The notes beneath the pieces were generated by a model, which saw only the letters and a list, made by a program, of their open reading frames with translations, searched no databases and was not told the origin of the DNA. From Couchioplanes caeruleus (GTDB lineage: Bacteria > Actinomycetota > Actinomycetes > Mycobacteriales > Micromonosporaceae), in the NCBI RefSeq assembly GCF_023499255.1, contig NZ_CP092183.1, positions 1,991,501-2,055,500 on the forward strand: DNA of 64,000 bases, given 5' to 3'. Position numbers and translations under genes: made by a program. Shown here piece after piece: positions 8,564 through 16,457 of this stretch. Position 1 is the first letter of the stretch. The number at the start of each line of letters is the position of its first letter.

Positions 8564-9714
8564 TGGGTGAGCAGGACGTACGGGAGCGGTTGCAGGCGGT
8601 GGAGGTGCCCCACACCCAGCTGCGCGTGGGGACGGTGGTCGAGGGCGGCCGCAAGCGGGCCAGGCGCCGGCGGGCAGTGCAGGCGGGTCTGGGCGCGGCC
8701 CTCGCGACGGGTCTGCTGGCGGCGGTTCCCTCGCTGATGGCGTACACGGACGGTCAGCGCGCCGACCAGCCGGCCGGCCCGCCGGCGACGGTGCGGTGCG
8801 GCGCCACGTGGCTGCCGACTCCCGACGGAATGACCGCCGTCCAAGCCGCGGGCGTGGACCCCGGCGGCCGCTACGTCATCGCCAACGACTTCCGGCCCAG
8901 CAAGCGCAGCACCCCTCAGGGAAAGCTGGCCGGAGTCGGGCGCTCACAGCCGGTGCTGTGGACGGACGGGATGTCGCAGACCCTGCCGAAGGTCGGCGAC
9001 TGGGTGCAGGCGGACGCGGTCAGCGCCGGCGGTGTGGTCGCCGCCGTCGCGGGCCCCAAGGACGAATGGGCCGACTCGGTCCTGCGCTACATCGGCGGCG
9101 TACCGGAGAAGATGATCCCGCCGCCGGGGAAGTGGACGTTCCGCGACGCCTCCGTCAACCGGCGGGGCGACATCATCGTCAACGCCACCCGGCAGGGCTC
9201 CGGCGACCGCACCGACGCCGTGCTGCTCTGGAAGGCCACTGCGACGACCGCCACGAAACTGCCGCTTCCCGCGTACGCCGAGGGCACGAGCATCCTCGAC
9301 GACGGCTCGATCCTGGGCAGCGTCGTCTCCGCGAAGGGTGATCTGACCTCGTTCCGCTGGGACGAACGCGGGCTGGGGCGGGCGCTGACCGGGCCGGCCA
9401 ACCAGCAGGGTGCCGTCAACGACGCGCACGGCGACTGGGCCACCGGCAACCTGTGGCCCTCCGGCGAGGTTGCCCGCTGGGACCTGCGCACCGGCGAGGT
9501 GACCGTCCTGCCCGTGAACGCGCCCGCGAACGCCGTCAACGCCGCGGGCTGGATCGTCTCCAACGGCACGGTTCTGCGCGACGACGCCACCGTCGAGCTG
9601 AGCTCCGAGAACGGCGGGCGCGGCGAGCCCTTCGCGATCGCCGACACCGGCCTCGTGATCGGCCGGCCGTTCGACGGCAGCTCCGGTGTGATCACGTGGC
9701 AGTGCGACCGCTGA
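8560..9714 (+). CDS. membrane-anchored partner of the ECF sigma factor with beta-propeller-like exterior
   Basis: 384 residues. The short cytoplasmic N-terminus (about 45 residues, starting MMGEQDVRERLQAVEVPHTQ, followed by an Arg-rich stretch) precedes a single membrane segment (AGLGAALATGLLAAVPSLMAY, about residues 47-67). The exterior shows repeated GRYVIANDF / GGVVAAVAG / GDIIVNA / GSILGSVV / GLVIGRPF units with tryptophans, resembling HAF/beta-propeller repeats. It has no recognisable ZAS zinc anti-sigma motif. Translational coupling to the sigma factor suggests it controls or senses for it, but that is inference. Two adjacent ATG codons (8560, 8563) are equally good starts. Confidence 0.75.
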   Translation: MMGEQDVRERLQAVEVPHTQLRVGTVVEGGRKRARRRRAVQAGLGAALATGLLAAVPSLMAYTDGQRADQPAGPPATVRCGATWLPTPDGMTAVQAAGVDPGGRYVIANDFRPSKRSTPQGKLAGVGRSQPVLWTDGMSQTLPKVGDWVQADAVSAGGVVAAVAGPKDEWADSVLRYIGGVPEKMIPPPGKWTFRDASVNRRGDIIVNATRQGSGDRTDAVLLWKATATTATKLPLPAYAEGTSILDDGSILGSVVSAKGDLTSFRWDERGLGRALTGPANQQGAVNDAHGDWATGNLWPSGEVARWDLRTGEVTVLPVNAPANAVNAAGWIVSNGTVLRDDATVELSSENGGRGEPFAIADTGLVIGRPFDGSSGVITWQCDR

Positions 9715-9717
9715 GTC

Positions 9718-10797
9718 CTAGTACGGGTTGCCGGAGCCGGGCAGCCGTCCGCGCAGCACCCCACCGAGGCGCCCCGGCAGGTCCGGGGCGCCCGACAGCG
9801 GCGGGCTGTCGGTGTGCGCCCGGTCGGCCATCCCGGCGACCAGTTCCTTGAGCGCGTGCACGGCGCCGGTGAGCGGTCGCCAGCCCAGCTCCGCGGCGAT
9901 GCGGTCGCAGGACATCAGCGGCGCCTTCAGGCCCAGGCGTACCCAGCCGACGTCGACGGGCTGCAGCCGCAGGCGCCAGCTCAGGTCGGCGGCCCCCCGC
10001 AGCAGGAACCCGGGTACGGGGACCTCCCGGCCGTGGAACGCCTCGGCGGCCACGGTCGGGTCCAGCACCGGACCGGCCGCCACGTTGAACGCGCCGTGCA
10101 CGTCGGAGGCGAGCGCGCGGGCGTACGCGTCGGCCACGTCGTCGGCGTGCACCGCCTGCACCCGCAGCCCCGGGTGCGAGGGGATGACCGGGATCCGGCC
10201 GAACCGCAGCAGCCGCGCGGGCAGCAGCGGGCCGGCGAAGTAGCGGCCGATCTCCGTACCGACGTCGCGCTGGAAGATGAGGCCGGGGCGCAGCCGGACG
10301 ACCCGCAGCGTGGGATGGTCCGACTCGGCGCGGTCCAGCAGCGCCTCGACGAGCGCCTTGTGCCGGCTGTACGACGAACCCTTCACCCCGGTCTTCGGGT
10401 ACGCCTCCGTGACGTACGCGTCCTTGGGGCCCGGAGCGTACGTGCCCACCGACGACGCGTACACCAGCGACGGAACTCCGGCCCGCAGCACCGCCTCGAC
10501 GACCGCGCGGCTGCCGAGCACGTTCGTCCGGAACAGCCGCCGCTGGTCGTGACTGGGCTGGATCTGCCACGCCAGATGCACCACCGCGTCGGCGCCCCGG
10601 AAGATCTCCGCCAGCCGCCGGGGCGCTTCCGGCGTACCGATGTCGCAGGAGTGCCATTCGACCGCGTCGTACGGAACGGTGTCCGTGCCGGGCATCCGCC
10701 GCACCACCCCGGCCAGGTCCATCCCGGGCTCGTTGCGCAGCCGGCGCAGCAGCGCCGTACCCGCGTTACCGCTCGCTCCGACGATCACGACTCGCAT
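9718..10797 (-). CDS. NAD-dependent epimerase/dehydratase family protein (extended SDR)
   Basis: 359 residues. The Rossmann motif GASGNAGTALLRRL is at the very N-terminus when the internal ATG at 10797 is used (MRVVIVGASGN); the in-frame extension to 10917 is discarded as it reads through repeat-rich sequence. Other landmarks are DAVVHLAWQIQPSHD, VYASSVGTYAPGP, and the catalytic YxxxK in the SYSRHKALVEALLD region (Tyr/Lys arranged YSRHK). A sugar-nucleotide or lipid-like substrate is possible but not defined. Convergent with the preceding membrane protein, three bases between stops. Confidence 0.85.
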   Translation of the reverse strand: MRVVIVGASGNAGTALLRRLRNEPGMDLAGVVRRMPGTDTVPYDAVEWHSCDIGTPEAPRRLAEIFRGADAVVHLAWQIQPSHDQRRLFRTNVLGSRAVVEAVLRAGVPSLVYASSVGTYAPGPKDAYVTEAYPKTGVKGSSYSRHKALVEALLDRAESDHPTLRVVRLRPGLIFQRDVGTEIGRYFAGPLLPARLLRFGRIPVIPSHPGLRVQAVHADDVADAYARALASDVHGAFNVAAGPVLDPTVAAEAFHGREVPVPGFLLRGAADLSWRLRLQPVDVGWVRLGLKAPLMSCDRIAAELGWRPLTGAVHALKELVAGMADRAHTDSPPLSGAPDLPGRLGGVLRGRLPGSGNPY

Positions 10798-10855
10798 GTC
10801 TGAAGCCCTACCCGGGCAGCCGGCGTTGAACCCTGGGCGGCTCGGCTCGCGGCCA

Positions 10856-11017
10856 AGCTGCGCGGGGCCTGTTCCTCTTGCGCGGGGACCGCGCGGCCCG
10901 CGCTCCAGCGCGGGCACCGGCCTGCCTGCGCGGGGACCGGCTCTCCTGCGCGGGGCCGTCCTCTTGCGCGGGGACCGGCCCTCCTGCGCGGGGGCCGGTC
11001 CGCCTGTGCCGGGCCGG
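10856..11017. repeat. degenerate GCGCGGGGACCGG tandem repeats in an intergenic spacer
   Basis: The 220-base spacer between the two minus-strand oxidoreductase genes contains at least six imperfect copies of a unit close to TCCTGCGCGGGGACCGG with variable spacing of about 18-25 bases. No coding frame with family similarity passes through it. It may represent replication-slippage expansion; no function is evident. Confidence 0.55.
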
Positions 11018-11755
11018 TCAGCGGGACCGGGCGGCCTTGCCGGCGTACATGCGGTCGGTGATGCCGGGCAGTGCCGCGGCGGCCAGCATGGAGACCCGGT
11101 AGCGCCACGGGACGACGATGCGGCGGCGGGGCCGGCGCAGCGCCCGCTCGATCGCGTCCACGACCACCTCCGGGCCGGGCAGCCGGTGGGCGTCGCGGGC
11201 GTTCATCTCGGTGCCGACGCGGCCGGGTTCGATCAGCGTCACGCCGATGCCGGTGCCGGCGACCTCACGGCGGACCGAGTCGGTGATGCCGCGCAGCCCG
11301 AACTTCGTGGCCGAGTAGACGCCGCCGATGCCGACCTCGCCGGCGACCGAGCCGATGTTCACGATGGAGCCCGCGCCGGCGGCCAGCATCGCCGGCAGCA
11401 CCGAACGCATGAGCCGGATCGGCGCGAGCAGGTTGACGTCGACCATCGCGACGAGCTCGGCGTCGTCGAGGCGTACCGTGGCCGGGCCGCCGCGGCCGGC
11501 GTTGTTGACGAGGGCGTCGATCCGGCCGGTGACGCCGAGCGCCGCCGCGGTCAGCGCCTCGGTCGCCGCCGGGTCCCGCAGGTCGCCCGGCACCGATACG
11601 GCCGCGCCGCCGGCCGCCCGGATCTGCGCCGCGACGGCGGCCAGCTCGTCGGCGCGGCGGCCGGCGAGGACGACGGTGGTGCCGGGGCGGCCGAGGCGCA
11701 GCGCGGTGGCCCGGCCGATGCCCGCGGACGCCCCGGTCACGATCACGACCCGCAT
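11018..11755 (-). CDS. short-chain dehydrogenase/reductase
   Basis: 245 residues, standard classical SDR length. The cofactor motif TGASAGIGRATALRL is at residues 7-21, NNAG at about 85, and the catalytic set is S (IVNIGSVAGE), Y and K in YSATKFGLRG. The ATG at 11755 is selected although the frame stays open to 11905, because the extension is only the 45-base repeat translated (a 15-residue unit three times). A GAAGGCG ribosome site lies inside the first repeat copy. Substrate unknown. Confidence 0.9.
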   Translation of the reverse strand: MRVVIVTGASAGIGRATALRLGRPGTTVVLAGRRADELAAVAAQIRAAGGAAVSVPGDLRDPAATEALTAAALGVTGRIDALVNNAGRGGPATVRLDDAELVAMVDVNLLAPIRLMRSVLPAMLAAGAGSIVNIGSVAGEVGIGGVYSATKFGLRGITDSVRREVAGTGIGVTLIEPGRVGTEMNARDAHRLPGPEVVVDAIERALRRPRRRIVVPWRYRVSMLAAAALPGITDRMYAGKAARSR

Positions 11756-11758
11756 ATC

Positions 11759-11893
11759 GCCTTCAGTCCGTTCGTGGGTGGTGGTGGGGTGGTCGGACGG
11801 GGCGCCTTCAGTCCGTTCGTGGGTGGTGGTGGGGTGGTCGGACGGGGCGCCTTCAGTCCGTTCGTGGGTGGTGGTGGGGTGGTCGGACGGGGC
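11759..11893. repeat. three perfect 45-base tandem repeats
   Basis: Three identical copies (11759-11803, 11804-11848, 11849-11893) immediately precede the SDR start codon on the minus strand, so they cover its promoter/5' leader. Each copy is open in both directions. The unit is itself internally repetitive (GTGGGTGGTGGTGGGGTGG), giving a G-rich track on the plus strand. Confidence 0.95.
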
Positions 11894-11900
11894 GCTCCGG

Positions 11901-11936
11901 TTCACGCGTGCCGTTCATGCGTGCCGTTCACGCGAG
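11901..11936. repeat. 13-base short tandem repeat
   Basis: TTCACGCGTGCCG (11901-11913), TTCATGCGTGCCG (11914-11926) and a partial third copy lie between the 45-base repeats and the lsr2 terminator. Confidence 0.7.
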
Positions 11937-11967
11937 AAACGGCGTCGCCGATGTGGCGACGCCGTTT
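11937..11967 (-). terminator. stem-loop terminator downstream of lsr2
   Basis: A perfect 13-base-pair stem (AAACGGCGTCGCC / GGCGACGCCGTTT) with a five-base loop begins 19 bases past the lsr2 stop. No long U tract follows, as is usual for high-GC actinobacterial terminators. Confidence 0.8.
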
Positions 11968-11985
11968 CCCGAGCCGGCGGACGAG

Positions 11986-12336
11986 TTATCGCTTGTTGTG
12001 GTACGCCTCGACCACGGAGCTCGGGATCCGGCCGCGCTCGGAAACCTCGTAACCGTTCTTGCCGGCCCACTCGCGAATGGCCTGATTCTGGTCGCGGGTG
12101 GCGCGGCCGGTGCTCGCCGGGGCGCCGCCGCGACGCGCGGAACGGGGCTCGCCGCCGCCGCGGCCCACGCGGGTGGCGACCGACAGGTACGGGTCCAGGG
12201 CCTTGCGCAGCTTGCCGGCGTTCTTCTCCGACAGGTCGATCGTGTAGTTCACCCCGTCCAGTCCGAATTCGACCGTGCGGTCGGCCTCGCCGCCGTCGAG
12301 GTCGTCGGTCAGAAGGGTGATTACCTGCTTGGCCAT
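11986..12336 (-). CDS. lsr2: Lsr2 nucleoid-associated xenogeneic silencer
   Basis: 116 residues, typical for Lsr2. The N-terminal dimerisation domain ([38 protein letters not shown]) is linked by an Arg/Gly/Ala-rich segment to the C-terminal DNA-binding domain ([19 protein letters not shown]) which carries the RGR AT-hook-like minor-groove motif, then VVEAYHNK. Lsr2 bridges and silences AT-rich, often acquired DNA. The ATG (12336) follows a GGAGCGA ribosome site; a longer open frame to 12540 is not expected in this family. Followed by its own terminator, so probably monocistronic. Confidence 0.97.
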   Translation of the reverse strand: MAKQVITLLTDDLDGGEADRTVEFGLDGVNYTIDLSEKNAGKLRKALDPYLSVATRVGRGGGEPRSARRGGAPASTGRATRDQNQAIREWAGKNGYEVSERGRIPSSVVEAYHNKR

Positions 12337-12572
12337 GATGTGCTCGCTCCTACAGCGGTCATTGTTCGAGTGCGTGTCGTCGAAATTGTCGCGCGTTTTC
12401 ATTCTGTCGCCGCGGCGGGTCCGAGGCAAATTGCACTCGCGCATGTCGCGTTCCGATCCGGCGGGCCGGAAAGATTCGCCGGTGAGGGCTGCGAAGGCGG
12501 CCGCGGCGCGGGCCGGCTCCCGGAAACTTCGTGGCAACACTTCTCAGGTTCGTCGATGTGTTGTACGTTGCC

Positions 12573-12586
12573 TGGGAGCGCTCCCA
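12573..12586. promoter_or_regulatory. CebR-type operator upstream of the GH12 cellulase
   Basis: TGGGAGCGCTCCCA is a perfect 14-base palindrome identical to the well-known CebR (LacI-family cellobiose repressor) operator of Streptomyces. It lies 42 bases upstream of the cellulase start, at a suitable place to block transcription. The cebR gene itself is not evident in the window; the two LacI genes at 24.2 and 27.2 kb would be candidates only if they belong to that subfamily. Confidence 0.85.
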
Positions 12587-12628
12587 CGAACCCCCGTCCC
12601 CCGGGAAATCCCTCACCTAGGAGCTGTC

Positions 12629-13762
12629 ATGAGACGCGCCATCCGCGCCGTCGCCGCGGCTGTCATGCTCGCCGGCGCCGGTGTCACGGCCTTCGCCGTG
12701 GCCGGCCCCGCACAGGCCGACACGCAGATCTGCGATCAGTACGGATCCACCACCATCGGCGGCCGATACGTGGTGATGAACAACCGGTGGGGCACCAGCG
12801 CCCAGCAGTGCATCAATGTCACGAGCACCGGATTCACCATCGCCAGTCAGCAGGGCACCGGCAGCACCAGTGGCGCACCCGTGTCGTATCCCGCCGTGTA
12901 CTACGGCTGCCATTACACGAACTGTTCGCCGGGCACCAACCTGCCGATGCAGCTCAGCTCCATCAGCAGCGCCCCGAGCAGCATCTCGTACAACTTCGTC
13001 AGCGGCGCGACGTACGACGCGGCGTACGACATCTGGCTCGACCCGACGCCCAAGCGTGACGGCGTCAACGCCATGGAAATCATGATCTGGTTCAACCGGC
13101 AGGGCTCCATCCAGCCGATCGGCTCGGTCGTCGGCAACGCCACGATCGGCGGCCGCACCTGGCAGGTGTGGCAGGGCAGCAACGGTTCCAACAACGTCGT
13201 GTCGTACGTGGCGCCGTCCCCGCTGTCCAGCTGGAGCTTCAACGTGCTGGACTTCGTCAACGACACGAAGACCCGTACGTCGGTGACCAACTCCTGGTAC
13301 CTGACCAGCATCCAGGCGGGCTTCGAACCGTGGATCGGCGGCGCCGGCCTCGCGGTCACGAACTTCTCGGCCCAGGTCAACAGCGGCACCCCGCCCACCG
13401 GCCCGTCCTCGCCGCCGCCGAGCAACCCGCCGCCGTCCGGCAGCACGGCCTGCCGGGTCACGTACGGCACCAACGCCTGGAGCAATGGCTTCACGGCCGA
13501 CGTGACGGTGGCCAACACCGGTGGCAGCGCGATCAACGGCTGGAACCTCGCCTTCACCCTGCCGAACGGCCAGGCCATCACCAACTCCTGGAACGCGACG
13601 CTGACCGGCTCGAGCGGCGCGGTGACGGCCCGCAACGTCTCGTTCAACGGGGCGATCCCGGCGGGCGGCAGCACGTCGTTCGGCTTCCAGGGCACCTACA
13701 GCGGCACCTTCAGCGCACCGTCCAGCTTCACCCTCAACGGCACGGCCTGCAGCCGCGCCTGA
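12629..13762 (+). CDS. secreted endoglucanase, GH12 catalytic domain plus CBM2
   Basis: 377 residues. A Sec signal peptide ends near AQA-D (residue 30). The GH12 domain runs to about residue 252; candidate nucleophile E150 in NAMEIMIWFN and acid/base E233 in QAGFEPW are in the expected motifs. A Pro/Ser linker (about 253-272) leads to a C-terminal CBM2 cellulose-binding module (CRVTYGTNAWSNGFTADVTV to the final Cys), with exposed tryptophans. The enzyme should hydrolyse beta-1,4-glucan outside the cell. The start ATG follows TAGGAG. Expression is likely induced by cellobiose through the CebR operator upstream. Confidence 0.95.
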   Translation: MRRAIRAVAAAVMLAGAGVTAFAVAGPAQADTQICDQYGSTTIGGRYVVMNNRWGTSAQQCINVTSTGFTIASQQGTGSTSGAPVSYPAVYYGCHYTNCSPGTNLPMQLSSISSAPSSISYNFVSGATYDAAYDIWLDPTPKRDGVNAMEIMIWFNRQGSIQPIGSVVGNATIGGRTWQVWQGSNGSNNVVSYVAPSPLSSWSFNVLDFVNDTKTRTSVTNSWYLTSIQAGFEPWIGGAGLAVTNFSAQVNSGTPPTGPSSPPPSNPPPSGSTACRVTYGTNAWSNGFTADVTVANTGGSAINGWNLAFTLPNGQAITNSWNATLTGSSGAVTARNVSFNGAIPAGGSTSFGFQGTYSGTFSAPSSFTLNGTACSRA

Positions 13763-13802
13763 TCCCGCACGACCCCGGCCCCGCGCCGGGCACGAACTGC
13801 CC

Positions 13803-13835
13803 CGCCCCGTCACCGATCAGCCCGGTGGCGGGGCG
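13803..13835. terminator. bidirectional stem-loop between convergent genes
   Basis: CGCCCCGTCACCG pairs with CGGTGGCGGGGCG (13-base stem with one G-T pair, 7-base loop) between the GH12 stop and the end of the flavoprotein gene on the other strand. Confidence 0.65.
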
Positions 13836-13868
13836 GCCGGCGTTCCCGGGCCGGCTGGCCGGCCCCCG

Positions 13869-15716
13869 CTATCCGGCGGCCGCGCGTTCGACCCCCGGAT
13901 CCGGGCCGGCACTGGAAACGCTTCCAGCCGCAGGTTTGCCAGGGGAGGCCACCGCATCGCTCACCGGGGCCGGAGCCGGGGTCACCGCGTCCCTCGCCGG
14001 AGCCGGACCCGGAGCCGGACCCGGAGCCGGACCCGGAGCCGGACCCGGAGCTGAGGCCGGAGCCGGAGCCGGAGCCGGGCGGCGGGTCCAGCGCAGCACC
14101 GCCGGTGCGTGCGCCGGCACAGCGGGGGAGCGCGGCAACACCGGCTCGACCCGTTCGTACCCCGCCCCCAGCGCGGGCCGCGGATCGGCATCGCCGTTGT
14201 TGGGCCAGAACGACATGGCCCGCTCGGCCAGCGCGGTGATGGTCAGCGACGGGTTCACCCCGAGGTTCGCCGGGATCACCGAGCCGTCCACCACGTGCAG
14301 GCCCGGGTACCCGTACACCCGCTGGTAGGGGTCCACCACGCCGGTCGCCGCGGAGTCGCCGATGGTCGCGCCGCCGAGGATGTGCGCGGTCATCGGGATG
14401 TCGAAGACGTCGCCGACCGAGCCGCCCGGGTGGCCGCCGATCGCCGTGGCCATCCGGCGTACCGCCTCGTGACCCACCGGGATCCAGGTCGGGTTCGCCG
14501 GCCCGTGGCCCGGTCCGGTGGTGAGCCGCCCGCGCCGGGTGCGGCGTACCGTCAAGGAATTGTCCAGGGTCTGCATGACCAACGCGATGATCGTCCGGTC
14601 GCTCCACCGCCGGTTCGACAGCGAGCGCAGCAGCAGCGCCGGGTGCCGCAACGCCTGCCCGAGGAACCGCACCGGCCGCGGCACCCGCCCGCCGCCGTCC
14701 ACCAGCAGGGTCGTCAGCAGGCCCATCGCGTTGCTGCCGGGGCCGTACCGGACGGGTTCGATGTGGGTGTCCTCGTCGGGATGGAACGACGACGTGATCG
14801 CGACACCCCGGGAAAACGGTTCCGGGGGTACGCGTTCGGCCTGCGCACCGAGCAGCGCCTCGGAATTCGTACGCGTCAAGGAGCCCAGCCGGTCGGAGAG
14901 CGCGGGCAGCACGCCGGTGTCCTTCATCGCGTGCAGCAGCCGTTGCGTGCCGAGCGCGCCCGCCGAGAGCACCACCTCCCGCGCGGTGAACACCCGCTTC
15001 TTCGTCTCCACCCGCCAGCCGCCGTGCACCGGCCGCAAGGCCGTCACCTCGGTGCCGGGGTGCACGGTCGCGCCCGCCCGCTCGGCGAGGTGGAGGTAGT
15101 TCAGGTCCAGGCGGTTCTTCGCACCGACGCGGCAGCCGATCATGCAGTCGCCGCATTCGGTGCAGCCCGTACGGTCCGGCCCGGCACCGCCGAAGTACGG
15201 GTCCGGCACCGACTTCCCCGGCTCGCCGAAGAACACCCCGACCGGCGTACGGCGGAACGTCCCGCCCACGCCCATCTCCTCGGCGACGGCCTCGACCACC
15301 CGGTCGGACGGCGTCATCGACGGCTGCAGCGTGACCCCGAGCATCCGCGACGCCTGGTCGTAGTGCGGTTCCAGCTCGGCCGCCCAGTCGGTGATCCCGG
15401 CCCAGCGCTCGTCGGCGAAGAACCGTGCCGGCGGCTGGTACAGGGTGTTCGCGTAGACCAGCGAGCCCCCGCCGACACCCGCGGCGGACAGCACGATGAT
15501 GTCCTTGAGCAGCGTGATCCGCTGGATGCCGCGCAGCCCCAGCGCGGGCGCCCACAGGAAGGCGCGCAGGTCCCAGGACGTCCTGGGCAGCGTCTGCGGG
15601 GTGTAGCGCCGGCCGGCCTCGAGCACGCCGACGCGGTACCCCTTCTCGGCGAGCCGCAGCGCCGTGACGCTGCCGCCGAACCCGCTGCCCACGACGACGA
15701 TGTCGTAGTCCGTCAT
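13869..15716 (-). CDS. GMC-family FAD-dependent oxidoreductase (cholesterol oxidase/ChoD-like)
   Basis: 615 residues. FAD-binding motif VVGSGFGGSVTALRLAE is at residues 6-22 when ATG 15716 is used. VGGGSLVYANT and the C-terminal HVVDGSVIPANLGVNPSLTI with a second-shell Asn/His pair are typical of the ChoD branch. A cysteine-rich segment, CTECGDCMIGC (about residues 186-196), resembles a ferredoxin-like cluster ligand set found in this branch. The last ~95 residues form a Pro-Ala-rich tail encoded by 12-base repeats and are not conserved, so the true end of the folded protein is near residue 520. Substrate (steroid or other alcohol) is not certain. Confidence 0.87.
   Translation of the reverse strand: MTDYDIVVVGSGFGGSVTALRLAEKGYRVGVLEAGRRYTPQTLPRTSWDLRAFLWAPALGLRGIQRITLLKDIIVLSAAGVGGGSLVYANTLYQPPARFFADERWAGITDWAAELEPHYDQASRMLGVTLQPSMTPSDRVVEAVAEEMGVGGTFRRTPVGVFFGEPGKSVPDPYFGGAGPDRTGCTECGDCMIGCRVGAKNRLDLNYLHLAERAGATVHPGTEVTALRPVHGGWRVETKKRVFTAREVVLSAGALGTQRLLHAMKDTGVLPALSDRLGSLTRTNSEALLGAQAERVPPEPFSRGVAITSSFHPDEDTHIEPVRYGPGSNAMGLLTTLLVDGGGRVPRPVRFLGQALRHPALLLRSLSNRRWSDRTIIALVMQTLDNSLTVRRTRRGRLTTGPGHGPANPTWIPVGHEAVRRMATAIGGHPGGSVGDVFDIPMTAHILGGATIGDSAATGVVDPYQRVYGYPGLHVVDGSVIPANLGVNPSLTITALAERAMSFWPNNGDADPRPALGAGYERVEPVLPRSPAVPAHAPAVLRWTRRPAPAPAPASAPGPAPGPAPGPAPGPAPARDAVTPAPAPVSDAVASPGKPAAGSVSSAGPDPGVERAAAG
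13913..13926. promoter_or_regulatory. LacI-operator-like near-palindrome inside the flavoprotein tail
   Basis: TGGAAACGCTTCCA differs from a perfect LacI-family palindrome (TGGAAGCGCTTCCA) at one base. It lies within the low-complexity 3' coding end of the GMC gene, so it could be chance, or a relic operator from the plant-polymer gene set next door. Confidence 0.25.
13998..14079. repeat. 12-base GGAGCCGGACCC repeat encoding the Pro-Ala tail
   Basis: Several perfect 12-base units followed by 6-base GGAGCC derivatives. On the minus strand they encode alternating Pro-Ala/Gly-Pro, building the C-terminal extension of the flavoprotein. Confidence 0.85.
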
Positions 15717-15809
15717 GGCCCCACTCCACCATGTGAGATTCGTTCGCACCAGGTCCGCGTTCAGCCGGCGTTAGGTCCGCCGAAAGAGCCCCCGCGCACA
15801 GTCACCGGC

Positions 15810-16457
15810 ATGACCGACAACGCGAACACCACCGAGACCGAACCGACCGGGCTGCTGCTGGCCCACCGCGCCATGCTGCGCGACCTCGACCGCGTCGCCG
15901 ACCTGGCCGCCCGGGAGGCCGGCCGCCGCCTCGAGCGCCGCCGGGCCGCCGCCGTCGCGGACTACGTGACCGACCTGTGCGACTCGATCCATCACCACCA
16001 CAGCGCCGAGGACGAGGTGCTGTGGCCGGTGCTGGAACGCTCGGCGGGCGCGCACGTGGACCTCACCGAACTGACCGACGACCACGCGGTCCTGGACCCG
16101 AAGCTGGCCCGCATCCGCGACGGCGCCGCCTCCCTGCGGGCCGCCGGCCTCTTCCCGGCCCCGCTCGCCGCCGACCTCGCCGACCTGCGGGACACGCTGC
16201 GCGAGCACATCGAGGACGAGGAACGCTCGATCGTCCCGCTGATCCGCCGGTACGTGACCCGCGCCGACTGGAGCCGGGTCGAGGCGACCATCCGCAAGCA
16301 CGGGGCCAAGATGTCCTTCGAAGTGCCGCGGATCCTGGCCGTCAGCACCGATCGCGAACTGGCCGAGTTCCGCGCGGAGGGTGGCATTCCGTTCGCCGTG
16401 ATGGTCAGGGTGCTGCCGCCGATGTTCCGCCGCCGGGAACGCCGCGTGTTCGCTTAG
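15810..16457 (+). CDS. hemerythrin HHE-domain protein
   Basis: 215 residues. The HHE cation-binding domain occupies about residues 12-150, with metal-ligand candidates in LLAHRAMLRDLD, CDSIHHHHSAEDEVLWPVL, DDHAVLDPKL and LREHIEDEERSIVPLI. Such domains bind a di-iron centre and sense or bind O2/NO. The C-terminal part (FEVPRILAVSTDRE, MFRRRERRVF) is a common actinobacterial extension. CACAGT lies seven bases before the ATG, compatible with a leaderless transcript. The stop overlaps that of the SARP gene on the other strand. Confidence 0.9.
   Translation: MTDNANTTETEPTGLLLAHRAMLRDLDRVADLAAREAGRRLERRRAAAVADYVTDLCDSIHHHHSAEDEVLWPVLERSAGAHVDLTELTDDHAVLDPKLARIRDGAASLRAAGLFPAPLAADLADLRDTLREHIEDEERSIVPLIRRYVTRADWSRVEATIRKHGAKMSFEVPRILAVSTDRELAEFRAEGGIPFAVMVRVLPPMFRRRERRVFA

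Noticed and set aside
11759..11893. Possible CRISPR array
   Set aside because: The 45-base units are directly adjacent with no spacers, and no cas genes are present.
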